A DNA stretch of 64,000 nucleotides from Desulfuromusa sp. (GTDB taxonomy: Bacteria > Desulfobacterota > Desulfuromonadia > Desulfuromonadales > Geopsychrobacteraceae). Positions within the stretch are counted from its first letter, which is position 1, and every line of letters begins with the position of its first letter. The stretch covers positions 76,461-140,460 of the forward strand of contig JADGEB010000002.1 in assembly GCA_016744595.1 (NCBI GenBank), in the 5' to 3' direction. Under the pieces are notes generated by a model. The model saw only the letters and a list, made by a program, of their open reading frames with translations. It was not told the DNA's origin and did not search any database. Below are positions 9,681 to 18,703 of the stretch, piece by piece. A program made the translations under genes and the position numbers.

Positions 9681-9698
9681 AGATTAAAATTTTAATCT
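9681..9698. promoter_or_regulatory. Perfect 18-bp palindrome between lysR and the ABC operon
   Basis: AGATTAAAA directly followed by its complement TTTTAATCT, 65 bases upstream of the transporter start. A candidate LysR operator/activation site from symmetry and position. Confidence 0.4.
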
Positions 9699-9762
9699 AT
9701 CAAAAATATCCGAACTTAATATTGAGCCTGGGGTTAATTTTAACGAAGAGGAGGAGAAAACT

Positions 9763-10557
9763 ATGATCAAGGGAATTTTAGGCGCATTTGTTTTAACAAT
9801 CTTTATGTTTACTGGGAGCTATGCAAAGGATGGTGTTGTCCGCATGGGAACGGAGGGCTATTACCCACCGTTTAACTTTTTTGACAGTGCTGGCACGGTT
9901 AAGGGGTTTGATATCGATATCGGAAATGCCCTTTGTGAACGGATGAAAGTCAATTGTGACTGGGTCACGACAGATTGGGACGGCATCATTCCCGCGCTTA
10001 ACTCAAACAAATTTGATACGATTATTGCATCTATGGCCATTACTGAAAAACGAGGTGAAATTGTTAACTTTTCAAAACCGTACTACTTTAATGCTGCCCG
10101 GTTTGTTACCCGCAAAGATGCCAATTTGAAGGGGGCGATGCCTGTTGATTTAAAAGGGAAGACCATCGGTACTCAGTCTGGAACTGGTGAAGCAAAGCTA
10201 CTTGCCCGCCATTTTAAGGGTGCAAAAATCAAACGTTACCCTAAACTAGATGACGCTCTTCTTGATCTGGAAACTGGTAGAGTTGATACGGTTCTTGCGA
10301 GCCAGTTTGTGTTGGGGGCTTGGCTGAAAAAAGAAAATGGCAGTTGTTGTGAATTTGTCGGAGATACATTTGTTGAAGATGAGAATGATGGAACCGGAAT
10401 TGCGGTTCGCAAAAGTGATACCGAATTACTTAGGACATTAAATAAAGCCATTGATGAAATTGTAGCTAACGGAACCTATACTAAAATTCGTGAAAAATAT
10501 TTTTCATTTGGAATAATGACACCACCTGCAAAAGCTTCAGAACTGTTTGGCAATTAA
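9763..10557 (+). CDS. Amino acid ABC transporter, periplasmic substrate-binding protein
   Basis: 264 residues with a cleavable signal peptide (hydrophobic stretch 3-18, then SYAKD). The rest is a family-3 solute-binding domain: VRMGTEGYYPPFNFFDSAGTVKGFDIDIGNALCERM, DWDGIIPALNSNKFDTIIASMAITEKR and GTQSGTG are typical of the lysine/arginine/ornithine/histidine-binding group. It should deliver a cationic amino acid or a derivative to the two permeases encoded next. A GAGGAGG ribosome site sits 8 bases before the ATG. Arginase and ornithine aminotransferase downstream favour arginine or an arginine conjugate as ligand (inference). Confidence 0.93.
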   Translation: MIKGILGAFVLTIFMFTGSYAKDGVVRMGTEGYYPPFNFFDSAGTVKGFDIDIGNALCERMKVNCDWVTTDWDGIIPALNSNKFDTIIASMAITEKRGEIVNFSKPYYFNAARFVTRKDANLKGAMPVDLKGKTIGTQSGTGEAKLLARHFKGAKIKRYPKLDDALLDLETGRVDTVLASQFVLGAWLKKENGSCCEFVGDTFVEDENDGTGIAVRKSDTELLRTLNKAIDEIVANGTYTKIREKYFSFGIMTPPAKASELFGN

Positions 10558-10652
10558 TAAAAAGGGTTCAAGACTACCCTAATAGCTTGCCTTGGACTCT
10601 TTTTTCGTTCTTCCCGGGTGCCAGTAACCTATTTGCAGCGAGTGGTTCAAAT

Positions 10653-11369
10653 ATGCTTGAACTGACAACATTGCTTTCTTTTGGTGATAATGGATGGGGT
10701 GATGAATTACTCAAGGGTCTAGGTGTTACTCTTGTACTGGCGTTTGCGACAGTACCGTTTGCCCTTATTTTTTCATTTTTGGTTGCTTGGGTAAAAGAGT
10801 GCCCCAATAGGCCTTTGCGAATAGTTGGAAACATCTACACAACGGTTTTCCGCAGCCTACCTGAAATCCTCACTCTTATTATTATTTACTATCAATTACA
10901 GTCATTTATCAATTCTCTGACATCTGCAATTATGCCCAATTTCTCTGTCAGTATTAGCCCTTTTGCCGCTGGAATGGTTGCTTTAACTCTTGTCTATAGT
11001 GCATTGGGGTGTGAAATAGTTCGTGCTGCATATAGAGCTGTAGGCAAAGGTCAAGTTGAGGCCGCCTATTCGGTCAGCCTGTCGCGAAGCAATGCATTTT
11101 TTTATGTCATCCTTCCTCAGATGTGGCAACACATGCTACCCGCTTTCGGAAATTTGTGGCTTCTGCTGCTCAAAGGGACATCATTGGTTTCGATAATCGC
11201 ACTCAATGACATTGTTCGTTACACCAACATGGCCATAGCCACGACAAAAGAACCGTTTTTCTTCTACTCTGTGCTTGCTTTGGTCTTTGTCCTCCTCGCA
11301 TTCATTTCTGGTAAGGCTCAAACGGCAATAGAAAAAAGGGCTAACGGAAATATGGTTAGGGAGCGCTAG
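10653..11369 (+). CDS. Polar amino acid ABC transporter permease (HisQ-like)
   Basis: About 238 residues with five or so membrane spans and the inner-membrane EAA motif (GQVEAAYSVSLSRSNAFFYVILPQ), matching HisQ/ArtQ-type permeases. The frame is open back to a TTG at 10587, but the ATG at 10653 aligns better with the family N-terminus (LLKGLGVTLVLAF as first span) and has a weak GAGTGG upstream; neither start has a strong ribosome site. It ends one base before the next permease. It forms a heterodimeric channel with that protein and is energised by the ATPase at 12122. Confidence 0.9.
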   Translation: MLELTTLLSFGDNGWGDELLKGLGVTLVLAFATVPFALIFSFLVAWVKECPNRPLRIVGNIYTTVFRSLPEILTLIIIYYQLQSFINSLTSAIMPNFSVSISPFAAGMVALTLVYSALGCEIVRAAYRAVGKGQVEAAYSVSLSRSNAFFYVILPQMWQHMLPAFGNLWLLLLKGTSLVSIIALNDIVRYTNMAIATTKEPFFFYSVLALVFVLLAFISGKAQTAIEKRANGNMVRER

Positions 11370-11370
11370 C

Positions 11371-12051
11371 ATGTTAACTCATCTGACGGACAATTTGGAT
11401 ATTTGGACACTGGGCTTTTGCAATACAGTCTCTTTGACGGTTTTGAGTTTTATCATTGCTTTTGTTGTTGCTATTCCTATGGGTGTGGCCAGAAGTCATA
11501 CCGGTACGCTGATATCTAAAATAATCTATGGGTATATCTATGTTATTCGCGGAACCCCGCTGTTGGTGCAGATTTTTTTGATCTATTACGGGGTTGGCCA
11601 ATTTCACAGCGAGTTGAAGGCTGTCGGCCTCTGGTGGTTTTTCCGCGAGGGATATTACTGTGGGTTGCTGGCACTGACTCTTAACTCTATCGCTTATCAG
11701 GCTGAGATAGTTCGTGGCGCAGTGATGGCAATACCTCATAGCCTAGAGGAAGCAGGTGCCTCAATAAGTCTGTCAAGGATGAAGATATATCGATTTGTCC
11801 ATATTCCAATAGCCATAGCTAGAATGATGCCGGCTCTGGGGAATGAGTTTGTTCTATTGCTCAAGGCGTCGTCACTTGTCAGTGTTATCTCAGTTGAAGA
11901 TGTCTTAGGGCAGGCACGATATCTTTTCAGTGAGACTCTTGATTTGTCGGTTTTCTACGTTGCCGCAATTAATTACCTCATTATTGTCCTTGTTGCTGAA
12001 GCAGTTATGCGAAAACTCGAAGCGCGTAACACATGGTTAGCTTTAAGATAA
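11371..12051 (+). CDS. Polar amino acid ABC transporter permease (HisM-like)
   Basis: 226 residues, about five membrane spans. VIRGTPLLVQIFLIYYGVG and the EAA loop HSLEEAGASISLSRMKIYRFVHIPIA are diagnostic for the second permease of His/Lys/Arg/Gln importers. AGGGAG upstream of the ATG overlaps the end of the previous gene, indicating translational coupling. It is followed after 70 bases by the ATPase gene. Confidence 0.93.
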   Translation: MLTHLTDNLDIWTLGFCNTVSLTVLSFIIAFVVAIPMGVARSHTGTLISKIIYGYIYVIRGTPLLVQIFLIYYGVGQFHSELKAVGLWWFFREGYYCGLLALTLNSIAYQAEIVRGAVMAIPHSLEEAGASISLSRMKIYRFVHIPIAIARMMPALGNEFVLLLKASSLVSVISVEDVLGQARYLFSETLDLSVFYVAAINYLIIVLVAEAVMRKLEARNTWLALR

Positions 12052-12121
12052 AAAGTACTAGAGATATTGGGTGTTTGCTTGTTAGTAACGTGATCCGATT
12101 GACTAATATTTGGAGAAATAG

Positions 12122-12886
12122 GTGATGGAATATCCTCAAGTAAATGAAAACCCAGGCGAGATGGTTGTTTCCATATCTGGTCTGAATAAATGGTTTGGAG
12201 ATTTGCATGTATTGAAAAATATAGATCTAGAAGTTGCAAAGGGCGAACGCATCGTCATTGCAGGGCCCTCTGGCTCTGGGAAATCAACATTGATACGCTG
12301 TATCAATTTTTTAGAAAAGTATCAACAGGGGGAAATCGTTGTTAATGGCATTACTTTGACGGATGATCATAAGACTATTGAGGAAGTTCGCCGGGAAGTC
12401 GGAATGGTATTTCAAGGATTCAACCTTTTTCCTCATTTAACCATTCTTGAAAATTGCACACTTGGCCCAATTCGAGGTTTTAAGTTGAATAAAGAGAAAG
12501 CATCTCAAACTGCAATGCATTTTCTTGAAAAAGTTAACATTCCTGAACAAGCGAATAAATATCCAGGACAACTGTCGGGTGGGCAGCAACAGCGTGTCGC
12601 CATTGCTCGATCATTATGTATGAATCCTGATGTCATGCTTTTTGATGAACCGACATCCGCACTTGATCCCGAAATGGTCAAGGAGGTTCTTGATATTATG
12701 GTTGATTTGGCAAAAGAGGGCATGACAATGCTCTGTGTCACCCATGAAATGGGATTTGCCAAGGAAGTGGCGGATCGCGTTATTTTTATGGATAAAGGGC
12801 AAATTGTTGAACAGAACAAGCCGGTTGAGTTTTTCACTAATCCGCAACATGAGAGAACAAAACTCTTTCTCAAGCAGATTTTGTGA
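12122..12886 (+). CDS. Polar amino acid ABC transporter ATP-binding protein (GlnQ/HisP-like)
   Basis: 254 residues. Walker [11 protein letters not shown]-loop [10 protein letters not shown], signature [13 protein letters not shown], Walker [15 protein letters not shown] and switch His in [16 protein letters not shown] are all intact. It powers import through the two permeases before it. The start may be GTG at 12122 or ATG at 12125; GGAG lies 6 or 9 bases upstream, so both are possible. Gene order SBP-permease-permease-ATPase is complete. Confidence 0.95.
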   Translation: MMEYPQVNENPGEMVVSISGLNKWFGDLHVLKNIDLEVAKGERIVIAGPSGSGKSTLIRCINFLEKYQQGEIVVNGITLTDDHKTIEEVRREVGMVFQGFNLFPHLTILENCTLGPIRGFKLNKEKASQTAMHFLEKVNIPEQANKYPGQLSGGQQQRVAIARSLCMNPDVMLFDEPTSALDPEMVKEVLDIMVDLAKEGMTMLCVTHEMGFAKEVADRVIFMDKGQIVEQNKPVEFFTNPQHERTKLFLKQIL

Positions 12887-12908
12887 AAATTGTGAACTTG
12901 GAGAGAAT

Positions 12909-14036
12909 GTGAAGATTAAAGAAATATTTTTGGCCAAAAAATTCATCAATTTCAAGCACAGTTATGGGATCTCCAGCGCAAATTTCACCGGTGAATCTTT
13001 CCTTATCCTGAAGCTTGTCGCTGAAGATGGAACTTTTGGTCTTGCTGATAACGTCACCGCCATTCCCTTTGGCTATGAAGACGTGGATACTATGATTCAT
13101 ATTATCCAAAACCACCTTTTCCCAGCCATTTGCGGTATGGACTCTTTTGATATTGAAGCTATTGAAATAAAAATGGGAAAAGTGACGCCGGGCCATCCTA
13201 TGGCAAAAGCTGCGATTGATATTGCACTTTATGATCTTAACGGGAAATCTCTTGATGTTCCCGTTTATCAACTCCTTGGTGGGAAATGCCGTAGTCATAT
13301 TCAACTGAGTGGTGCTGTTGGTATCAGTGATACGGAACGCATGGTCGGTGAGGCGTATGAATTGATACAGCAGGGATGTGAAAGTATCAAAATAAAAATC
13401 GGTACAGATCCAAAAACTGATTTGCGGCGGATCAAGGCTATTCGTAATAAAATAGGTTCATCCCCGAGACTTTATGTCGATGGCAATCAGGGGTGTAATT
13501 TAACTGAATACTTACGAGTATTTCAAGAAATGCAAGACTATGATCTCGCTTTCATTGAACAGCCTCTTCCGACTTGGGACATTAGTGGTTATAAGAAATT
13601 ATGTGCCACATTGGAGACACCTATCATGATTGATGAGGGAGTTTATACCCCTAATGATTTAATGACATTAATCAAACATCAGGCGGTGGATGCGGTAAAT
13701 GTTAAAATTTTAAAAACTGGATTGACGGGAGGAAAAAAAATCGTTGCAATTGCTGAATCAGCCGGTTTGCTTTGCCACTTAGGAAGTATGTTCGAGACTG
13801 GGATAGGTACGGCTGCAAGTGTTCACTTTGCGGCTTCTACCCCCGCTATTTCACAGACCAGCGAGTGTTTTTTTCCAACCATTCTGGAGGAAGATGTTGT
13901 GGAAGGTAACATTTACTCAACAATGCCGAAAAGTTGGGCTTGGGGGGTGCCCGAAAATAGTGGCTTGGGAGCTTTCCTTAAGCCTGATATCGATACCTTG
14001 CTAAATAATATGAATGAGAAGAAAAACAATGTTTGA
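12909..14036 (+). CDS. Enolase-superfamily enzyme, muconate-lactonising subgroup (racemase/epimerase-like)
   Basis: 375 residues from GTG at 12909, preceded by GGAGAG; the frame stays open further upstream but only as a shadow of the ATPase gene. Both domains are present. Catalytic residues of the muconate-lactonising subgroup are visible: K161-x-K163, metal ligands D191, E217 and D242, and K266 in VKILKTGLTGG. Family members use these to abstract an alpha proton, as in dipeptide epimerases and N-acylamino acid racemases, or to cycloisomerise muconate. Next to an amino acid importer and an M20 amidohydrolase, epimerisation of an N-substituted amino acid is the more likely reaction (inference). 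The end overlaps the next gene by 8 bases. Confidence 0.88.
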   Translation: MKIKEIFLAKKFINFKHSYGISSANFTGESFLILKLVAEDGTFGLADNVTAIPFGYEDVDTMIHIIQNHLFPAICGMDSFDIEAIEIKMGKVTPGHPMAKAAIDIALYDLNGKSLDVPVYQLLGGKCRSHIQLSGAVGISDTERMVGEAYELIQQGCESIKIKIGTDPKTDLRRIKAIRNKIGSSPRLYVDGNQGCNLTEYLRVFQEMQDYDLAFIEQPLPTWDISGYKKLCATLETPIMIDEGVYTPNDLMTLIKHQAVDAVNVKILKTGLTGGKKIVAIAESAGLLCHLGSMFETGIGTAASVHFAASTPAISQTSECFFPTILEEDVVEGNIYSTMPKSWAWGVPENSGLGAFLKPDIDTLLNNMNEKKNNV

Positions 14037-15195
14037 AAAGATAGTGGGCGAGATTGAAAGCATTGGATTAGAGTTGATGACTCTGAATGAATCAATTTAT
14101 GCAGAGCCAGAACTTGGTGAGAAAGAATTCAAATCGTGCTGTGCCCATATCAGATTTCTTCAGGAGCATGGGTTTCAGGTAGAATCCGAATACCTTGGTA
14201 TCCCGACAGCTTTTAAGGCCACTTTGAATAGTCATAAGCCTGGTCCCACCATTGCGTACTTAGCTGAATACGATGCCTTACCTGAAATCGGACATGGATG
14301 CGGTCATAATCTTCTGGGGACGGTTAGTTCTGGTGCGGGTGTGGTTTTAGGCAGAGTATTGTCGGAAGTTGGTGGACGTGTCGTCGTTTTTGGGACTCCA
14401 GCTGAAGAGACCAATGGCTTCAAAGTAGATATGGCCGATCATGGCACCTTTGATGAGATTGATATTGCGATGATCGCACATCCTGGAGCGTGTCATCGTT
14501 GTAGCGGTGGGTCGCTGGCTATGGAAGCTTTGGAATTTAAGTTTTTGGGACAATCAGCTCATGCTGCAGAAAACCCTGAAGATGGGATTAATGCTCTGGA
14601 TGCCGTCATCAACATGTTTAATAACGTTAACGCCCTTAGAGAGCATGTGAGGCCAGAGGCTAGATTCCACGGGATCATCAAGGAGGGAGGAGTGGCCGCT
14701 AATATTGTTCCAGACCTTGCGGTGGCTCATTTCTATGTCCGTGCAGGTAGTAAACAATATCTACAAGAGCTTGTACAAAAGATTAAGAATTGTGCCGAGG
14801 GAGCTTCTCTTGCTGCAGGCACCCAACTACAGGTGCAGAAGTATGAAAAATCTTATGACAACATGGTCACCAACTCAATGTTGTCAGAGACGTATTGTCG
14901 CAATTTGTTAAGCATGGGGGTAAAGACTATTGAAGATAGTTCAGTGAATGAACTTGGTTCTATCGATACTGGCAATGTCAGTCATAAGTGTCCGACAATC
15001 CATCCTTATTTTTGTATCACTGAAAAGCATATGAGTAAACATACGCGCGCGTTTGCTGAAGCGACTGTAACCCCTTTTGCCTACGGAGAAATGAAAAAAA
15101 CTATTGGTGCTCTGGTTCTGACTGGCTTGGATACAGTTATGAACCCTGATCTCCTTAAAAAGATTAAAGCCGAATTTGATGTGACGGAGAAATGA
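14029..15195 (+). CDS. M20 family amidohydrolase (AbgB/aminobenzoyl-glutamate hydrolase-like)
   Basis: 388 residues. The ATG at 14029 is chosen because GAGAAG lies 7 bases upstream; an in-frame ATG at 14014 has none. Zinc-site motifs of the M20D group are present: EYDALPEIGHGCGHN (about 80-94) and the EE pair at 126-127, followed by an AHPGACHR segment and a dimerisation domain beginning at the QSAHAAENPEDGINALDA segment. Such enzymes split an amide bond of N-acyl or N-aroyl amino acids in the cytoplasm. It overlaps the enolase-family gene upstream and shares ATGA with the gene downstream, so all three are translated together. The substrate is unknown. Confidence 0.9.
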   Translation: MFEKIVGEIESIGLELMTLNESIYAEPELGEKEFKSCCAHIRFLQEHGFQVESEYLGIPTAFKATLNSHKPGPTIAYLAEYDALPEIGHGCGHNLLGTVSSGAGVVLGRVLSEVGGRVVVFGTPAEETNGFKVDMADHGTFDEIDIAMIAHPGACHRCSGGSLAMEALEFKFLGQSAHAAENPEDGINALDAVINMFNNVNALREHVRPEARFHGIIKEGGVAANIVPDLAVAHFYVRAGSKQYLQELVQKIKNCAEGASLAAGTQLQVQKYEKSYDNMVTNSMLSETYCRNLLSMGVKTIEDSSVNELGSIDTGNVSHKCPTIHPYFCITEKHMSKHTRAFAEATVTPFAYGEMKKTIGALVLTGLDTVMNPDLLKKIKAEFDVTEK

Positions 15196-16331
15196 TTTCT
15201 GTGATGGATTTTTTAAGTAATATTGAAACATTAAAAAAAATCTGGTGGGGAGGGATAAGGGAGGTAGATGGCTTTAGGTGCACCAGTCATTTTCTTCATC
15301 GTGCTGAGGTGACGAAGCCAACACTTATCCTTTCTGTTGGCAAAGCAGCTGAACAGATGTATTTGGCTGCTGCTGAATATTATGGTTCTGATATCCCATA
15401 TTTTGTCGCCACTAAATATGAACATATTCAGTCCCTCAATGGCGAGAATGTCATCTGTGCAGGTCACCCACTTCCGGATATGAACAGCATACGATCTGGT
15501 GAGGAATTGATGACTCGGATCAAAAAGTGTGGATACGATGATCATCTACTCTTCCTCGTCTCCGGCGGGGCTTCTGCAATCGCTGAACTGCCAGAACCAT
15601 CCGTTATTCTTAAGGATATTGTTACAGAAAATAAACAGATGCTTTCATGTGGGATGGCGATTTCAGAAATCAATAGCCGTCGTATAATGCTGTCACAGAT
15701 AAAGGGTGGCAAACTCCTCTCTCATTTTAAAGGTAAATCGATTCTTACACTGGGCTTATCTGATGTGGAAGGGAATGATATTTCGATTATTGGTTCTGGT
15801 ATAGGTTCTCTGAGAAAACCCTATAATATTGAGTATCGCTGCGAAATTGTTGGCTCAAATAAGATTGCACGAAAAGCTGCAGAGCAAGTTGCCATTGATG
15901 CTGGGTTTGTGGTGCGTGCAAATTGTGAAAATCTGTACCAGGATGTTTATATCATCGCGAAAGAGATTGCTGCTAAATTGAAATCTGCTCTGCCTGGGGT
16001 CTGTATCTTCGGTGGCGAACCGACTATTTCTCTTCCTCAACACCATGGAAAAGGTGGACGCAATCAAAGCCTTGCCTTGGCTTTGGCGCGAGAAATTGCC
16101 GGATTGAAAAACATGACAATTCTTGTTGCCGGAAGTGATGGCACTGACGGACCAACTCATGCGGCTGGAGCAATTGTTGATGGTGATACGTGGGGGAGTA
16201 ACCCTGGGGGAGAAAACGCTCTCCAAGCTGCTGATGCCTGGACTTGGTTTGATGAGCAGGGTGGTTTATTTATTACTGGTCCCACTGGAACCAACGTTAT
16301 GGATCTGGTTATCGCGTATAAAAGTCATTAA
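15192..16331 (+). CDS. MOFRL-family glycerate 2-kinase-like protein
   Basis: 379 residues starting in an ATGA overlap with the M20 gene. Hallmarks of the bacterial glycerate 2-kinase (GckA/TtuD, DUF4147 plus MOFRL) family: LILSVGKAA, VICAGHPLPDMNS, FLVSGGASA, ISEINSRRIMLSQIKGGKL, LSDVEGNDISIIGSG, and C-terminal GKGGRNQSLALALA and ILVAGSDGTDGPTHAAGAIVDG. The family makes 2-phosphoglycerate from D-glycerate. The protein is shorter than the usual 420 or so residues. A sugar-acid kinase in an arginine-type cluster is unexpected: either glycerate is the other half of the compound opened by the M20 enzyme, or the substrate differs. Confidence 0.85.
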   Translation: MISVMDFLSNIETLKKIWWGGIREVDGFRCTSHFLHRAEVTKPTLILSVGKAAEQMYLAAAEYYGSDIPYFVATKYEHIQSLNGENVICAGHPLPDMNSIRSGEELMTRIKKCGYDDHLLFLVSGGASAIAELPEPSVILKDIVTENKQMLSCGMAISEINSRRIMLSQIKGGKLLSHFKGKSILTLGLSDVEGNDISIIGSGIGSLRKPYNIEYRCEIVGSNKIARKAAEQVAIDAGFVVRANCENLYQDVYIIAKEIAAKLKSALPGVCIFGGEPTISLPQHHGKGGRNQSLALALAREIAGLKNMTILVAGSDGTDGPTHAAGAIVDGDTWGSNPGGENALQAADAWTWFDEQGGLFITGPTGTNVMDLVIAYKSH

Positions 16332-16360
16332 TTGGTGTCTGGGAGGAGTTTTAGTTACAG

Positions 16361-17245
16361 ATGAATGTTCACATTATTGGGATTCCAATGGATCTTGGTC
16401 AGCAGCACAGGGGGGTTAATATGGGGCCAAGTGCTGTCAGGTACGCAGGTTTAGCTAAACGACTGCGGCAAATTGGGCATCATGTTACGGATCAAGGAAA
16501 TATAGATATTCCGATTCGCGAAACAGTTATTGAAACTGGGGATGAAGATATTCTTCCAGCAATGGTTGCCGCGAATGAAAAAATCTATGCTGCGGCTCGG
16601 GTGGCTGTTGAATGTGGGAATGTTCCTATTTTTCTTGGGGGGGATCACTCCATTGCAATTGGTAGCATTGGCGGTGTAACCCATCAGGAATCGTGCGGGG
16701 TTATCTGGATTGATGCTCATGGTGATTATAACAATCCTGATATCTCAACATCGGGTAATATTCATGGCATGCCACTCTCTATTTTAATGGGCAATGGTTT
16801 TGATGAGCTTGTCAATATTGGCAGAACCGGAGCCAAACTGAGACCAGAGAATATCGTTCTTATTGGAATTCGTGACCTCGATGAAAAAGAGCGTCAAGCA
16901 ATCAAAAAGAGCGGTATCCAAGTTTATACAATGCGTGATATTGATGAGCAGGGGATTAATAATGTTATCAAAAACTCCATGGAGAAGTTGTCTGCTGTTG
17001 ACAGGATTCATGTAAGTCTTGATGTCGATGGGATTGACCCGCAATTTGCGCCAGGTGTGGGGACACCGGTGCCAGGTGGGCTGACCTCTCGGGAAGCGCA
17101 CTTGCTTATGGAAACAATTGCCGATTCCAATAAGCTATTTTCAATGGATATTGTTGAAGTAAACCCGATGCTGGACAGATATAATGAAACAGCACAGCTT
17201 GCGATTGAAATAACCGCGTCACTTTTTGGTCAACATATTTATTGA
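16361..17245 (+). CDS. rocF: Arginase
   Basis: 294 residues of the ureohydrolase fold. Mn ligands are visible: H96 in [10 protein letters not shown]118, H120 and D122 in IDAHGDYN, and D221/D223 in SLDVDGIDP. The N-terminal [25 protein letters not shown] and the [19 protein letters not shown] block are characteristic of arginase rather than agmatinase. The reaction is arginine to ornithine plus urea. A GGAGGAG ribosome site lies about 12 bases upstream. The ornithine aminotransferase gene follows. Confidence 0.92.
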   Translation: MNVHIIGIPMDLGQQHRGVNMGPSAVRYAGLAKRLRQIGHHVTDQGNIDIPIRETVIETGDEDILPAMVAANEKIYAAARVAVECGNVPIFLGGDHSIAIGSIGGVTHQESCGVIWIDAHGDYNNPDISTSGNIHGMPLSILMGNGFDELVNIGRTGAKLRPENIVLIGIRDLDEKERQAIKKSGIQVYTMRDIDEQGINNVIKNSMEKLSAVDRIHVSLDVDGIDPQFAPGVGTPVPGGLTSREAHLLMETIADSNKLFSMDIVEVNPMLDRYNETAQLAIEITASLFGQHIY

Positions 17246-17326
17246 ACTTTTTTACACTTGGCTTGAGAGGCTCATTTTTGCTTTTTAAGCCTCAAAACAA
17301 ACATACCGTGAAACAGGAGTCGTGTC

Positions 17327-18529
17327 ATGCAACAGCGTGAGTTTATCGGATTGGAAGATCAATTTGGTGCCCATAATTACAAACCCCTTGATGTTGTCTT
17401 GTCGCGGGGTAAAGGAATTTGGGTCTGGGATGTCGATGGCAACAAATACCTCGATTGTCTCGCTGCCTATTCGGCGGTAAACCAGGGACATTGTCATCCT
17501 AAAATTATGCAGGCGATGATCGCCCAAGCAGAAAAGTTGACTTTAACTTCCCGTGCCTTTCGTAACGACCAGCTTGGCCCTTTCTATCAGGAGCTTTGTG
17601 AACTGACCAATTCACATAAGGTGCTGCCGATGAACAGTGGTGCTGAAGCGGTTGAAACCGCAATCAAAACTGTCCGCAAATGGGGCTACACGGTTAAGGG
17701 GGTTGCAGAAGGTCGGGCAGAAATCATCGTCTGCGATAATAATTTCCATGGTCGAACTATCAGTATTGTAAGTTTCAGCACCGATGAAAACGCTCGGGCA
17801 GGTTTTGGCCCTTTCACGCCAGGGTTCAAGCGCGTCCCCTTTGGTAACGTGGCAGCTTTTGAAGCAGCTATTACCGATAACACCGTTGCTTTTTTGGTTG
17901 AACCGATTCAAGGTGAAGCTGGAGTCCTGATTCCACCTGATGGTTATCTGAAGCAAGTTCGGGAAATCTGTGATCGTCACAATATTGTTCTGATTCTGGA
18001 TGAAATTCAAACGGGTCTGGGACGAACCGGAAGGTTGTTGGCAGAAGAGCATGAGGGGATTGAAGCTGATTTGACCATTATTGGCAAAGCCTTGTCGGGC
18101 GGATTTTATCCTGTCTCCGCCGTATTATCAAATACCGAGGTGATGGATGTTCTCCAGCCAGGTGAGCATGGCAGTACTTTTGGTGGCAACCCTCTGGCAT
18201 GTGCAGTCGCACGAGCAGCGCTACAGGTGCTGTTTGATGAAAAGCTGATTGAAAACTCAGATGAGCAGGGGGAATACTTCCTCAATGAATTAAAAAAAAT
18301 ATCCCATCCCCATATCAAGGAGGTTCGCGGTCGCGGGTTAATGCTGGCGATTGAGTTCTTTCCTGAGGTCGGTGGCGCACGAGCCTATTGTAATAAACTA
18401 AAAGAACAGGGTGTTCTGGCCAAGGATACCCATGAGAATATCGTCCGCTTTGCTCCACCATTGGTGATCAAGCGTGAAGAAGTGGATATGATTTTGAATG
18501 CCATCAAAAAGGTGTTGCCAATATTCTGA
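17327..18529 (+). CDS. rocD: Ornithine aminotransferase
   Basis: 400 residues, a class-III PLP aminotransferase. The N-terminus ([22 protein letters not shown]) and [14 protein letters not shown] are typical of ornithine delta-aminotransferase. PLP residues: D225 in [14 protein letters not shown] and Schiff-base Lys254 in [12 protein letters not shown]. It turns ornithine plus 2-oxoglutarate into glutamate 5-semialdehyde and glutamate, completing the arginase route. ACAGGAGTCGTGTC gives the ribosome site. It sits 81 bases after rocF, perhaps in the same transcript. Confidence 0.95.
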   Translation: MQQREFIGLEDQFGAHNYKPLDVVLSRGKGIWVWDVDGNKYLDCLAAYSAVNQGHCHPKIMQAMIAQAEKLTLTSRAFRNDQLGPFYQELCELTNSHKVLPMNSGAEAVETAIKTVRKWGYTVKGVAEGRAEIIVCDNNFHGRTISIVSFSTDENARAGFGPFTPGFKRVPFGNVAAFEAAITDNTVAFLVEPIQGEAGVLIPPDGYLKQVREICDRHNIVLILDEIQTGLGRTGRLLAEEHEGIEADLTIIGKALSGGFYPVSAVLSNTEVMDVLQPGEHGSTFGGNPLACAVARAALQVLFDEKLIENSDEQGEYFLNELKKISHPHIKEVRGRGLMLAIEFFPEVGGARAYCNKLKEQGVLAKDTHENIVRFAPPLVIKREEVDMILNAIKKVLPIF

Positions 18530-18703
18530 TCTCTTCAGGACTTTTACTAAAAAGATGATTTGTGGGAATGGCTAAACCATGATCTGTCTGAGAGGTTCCA
18601 TTGTCGTTATTTCAGGCTAGCTGATAACTTTAAATAGCGGCAAAGCTTATACCAATGGTGATGGGCAATTGTGCCGTATAATCCAGAGTGTCTGGGAGAT
18701 GAT

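Noticed and set aside
12735-12908. N-terminal extension of the enolase-family frame over the ABC ATPase gene
   Set aside because: The extra 58 codons overlap the end of the ATPase gene in another frame; the GTG at 12909 with GGAGAG fits the family N-terminus.
17267-17293. Hairpin GAGGCT/AGCCTC between rocF and rocD
   Set aside because: Six-bp stem with a 15-base T-rich loop and no T run after it; not a convincing terminator.
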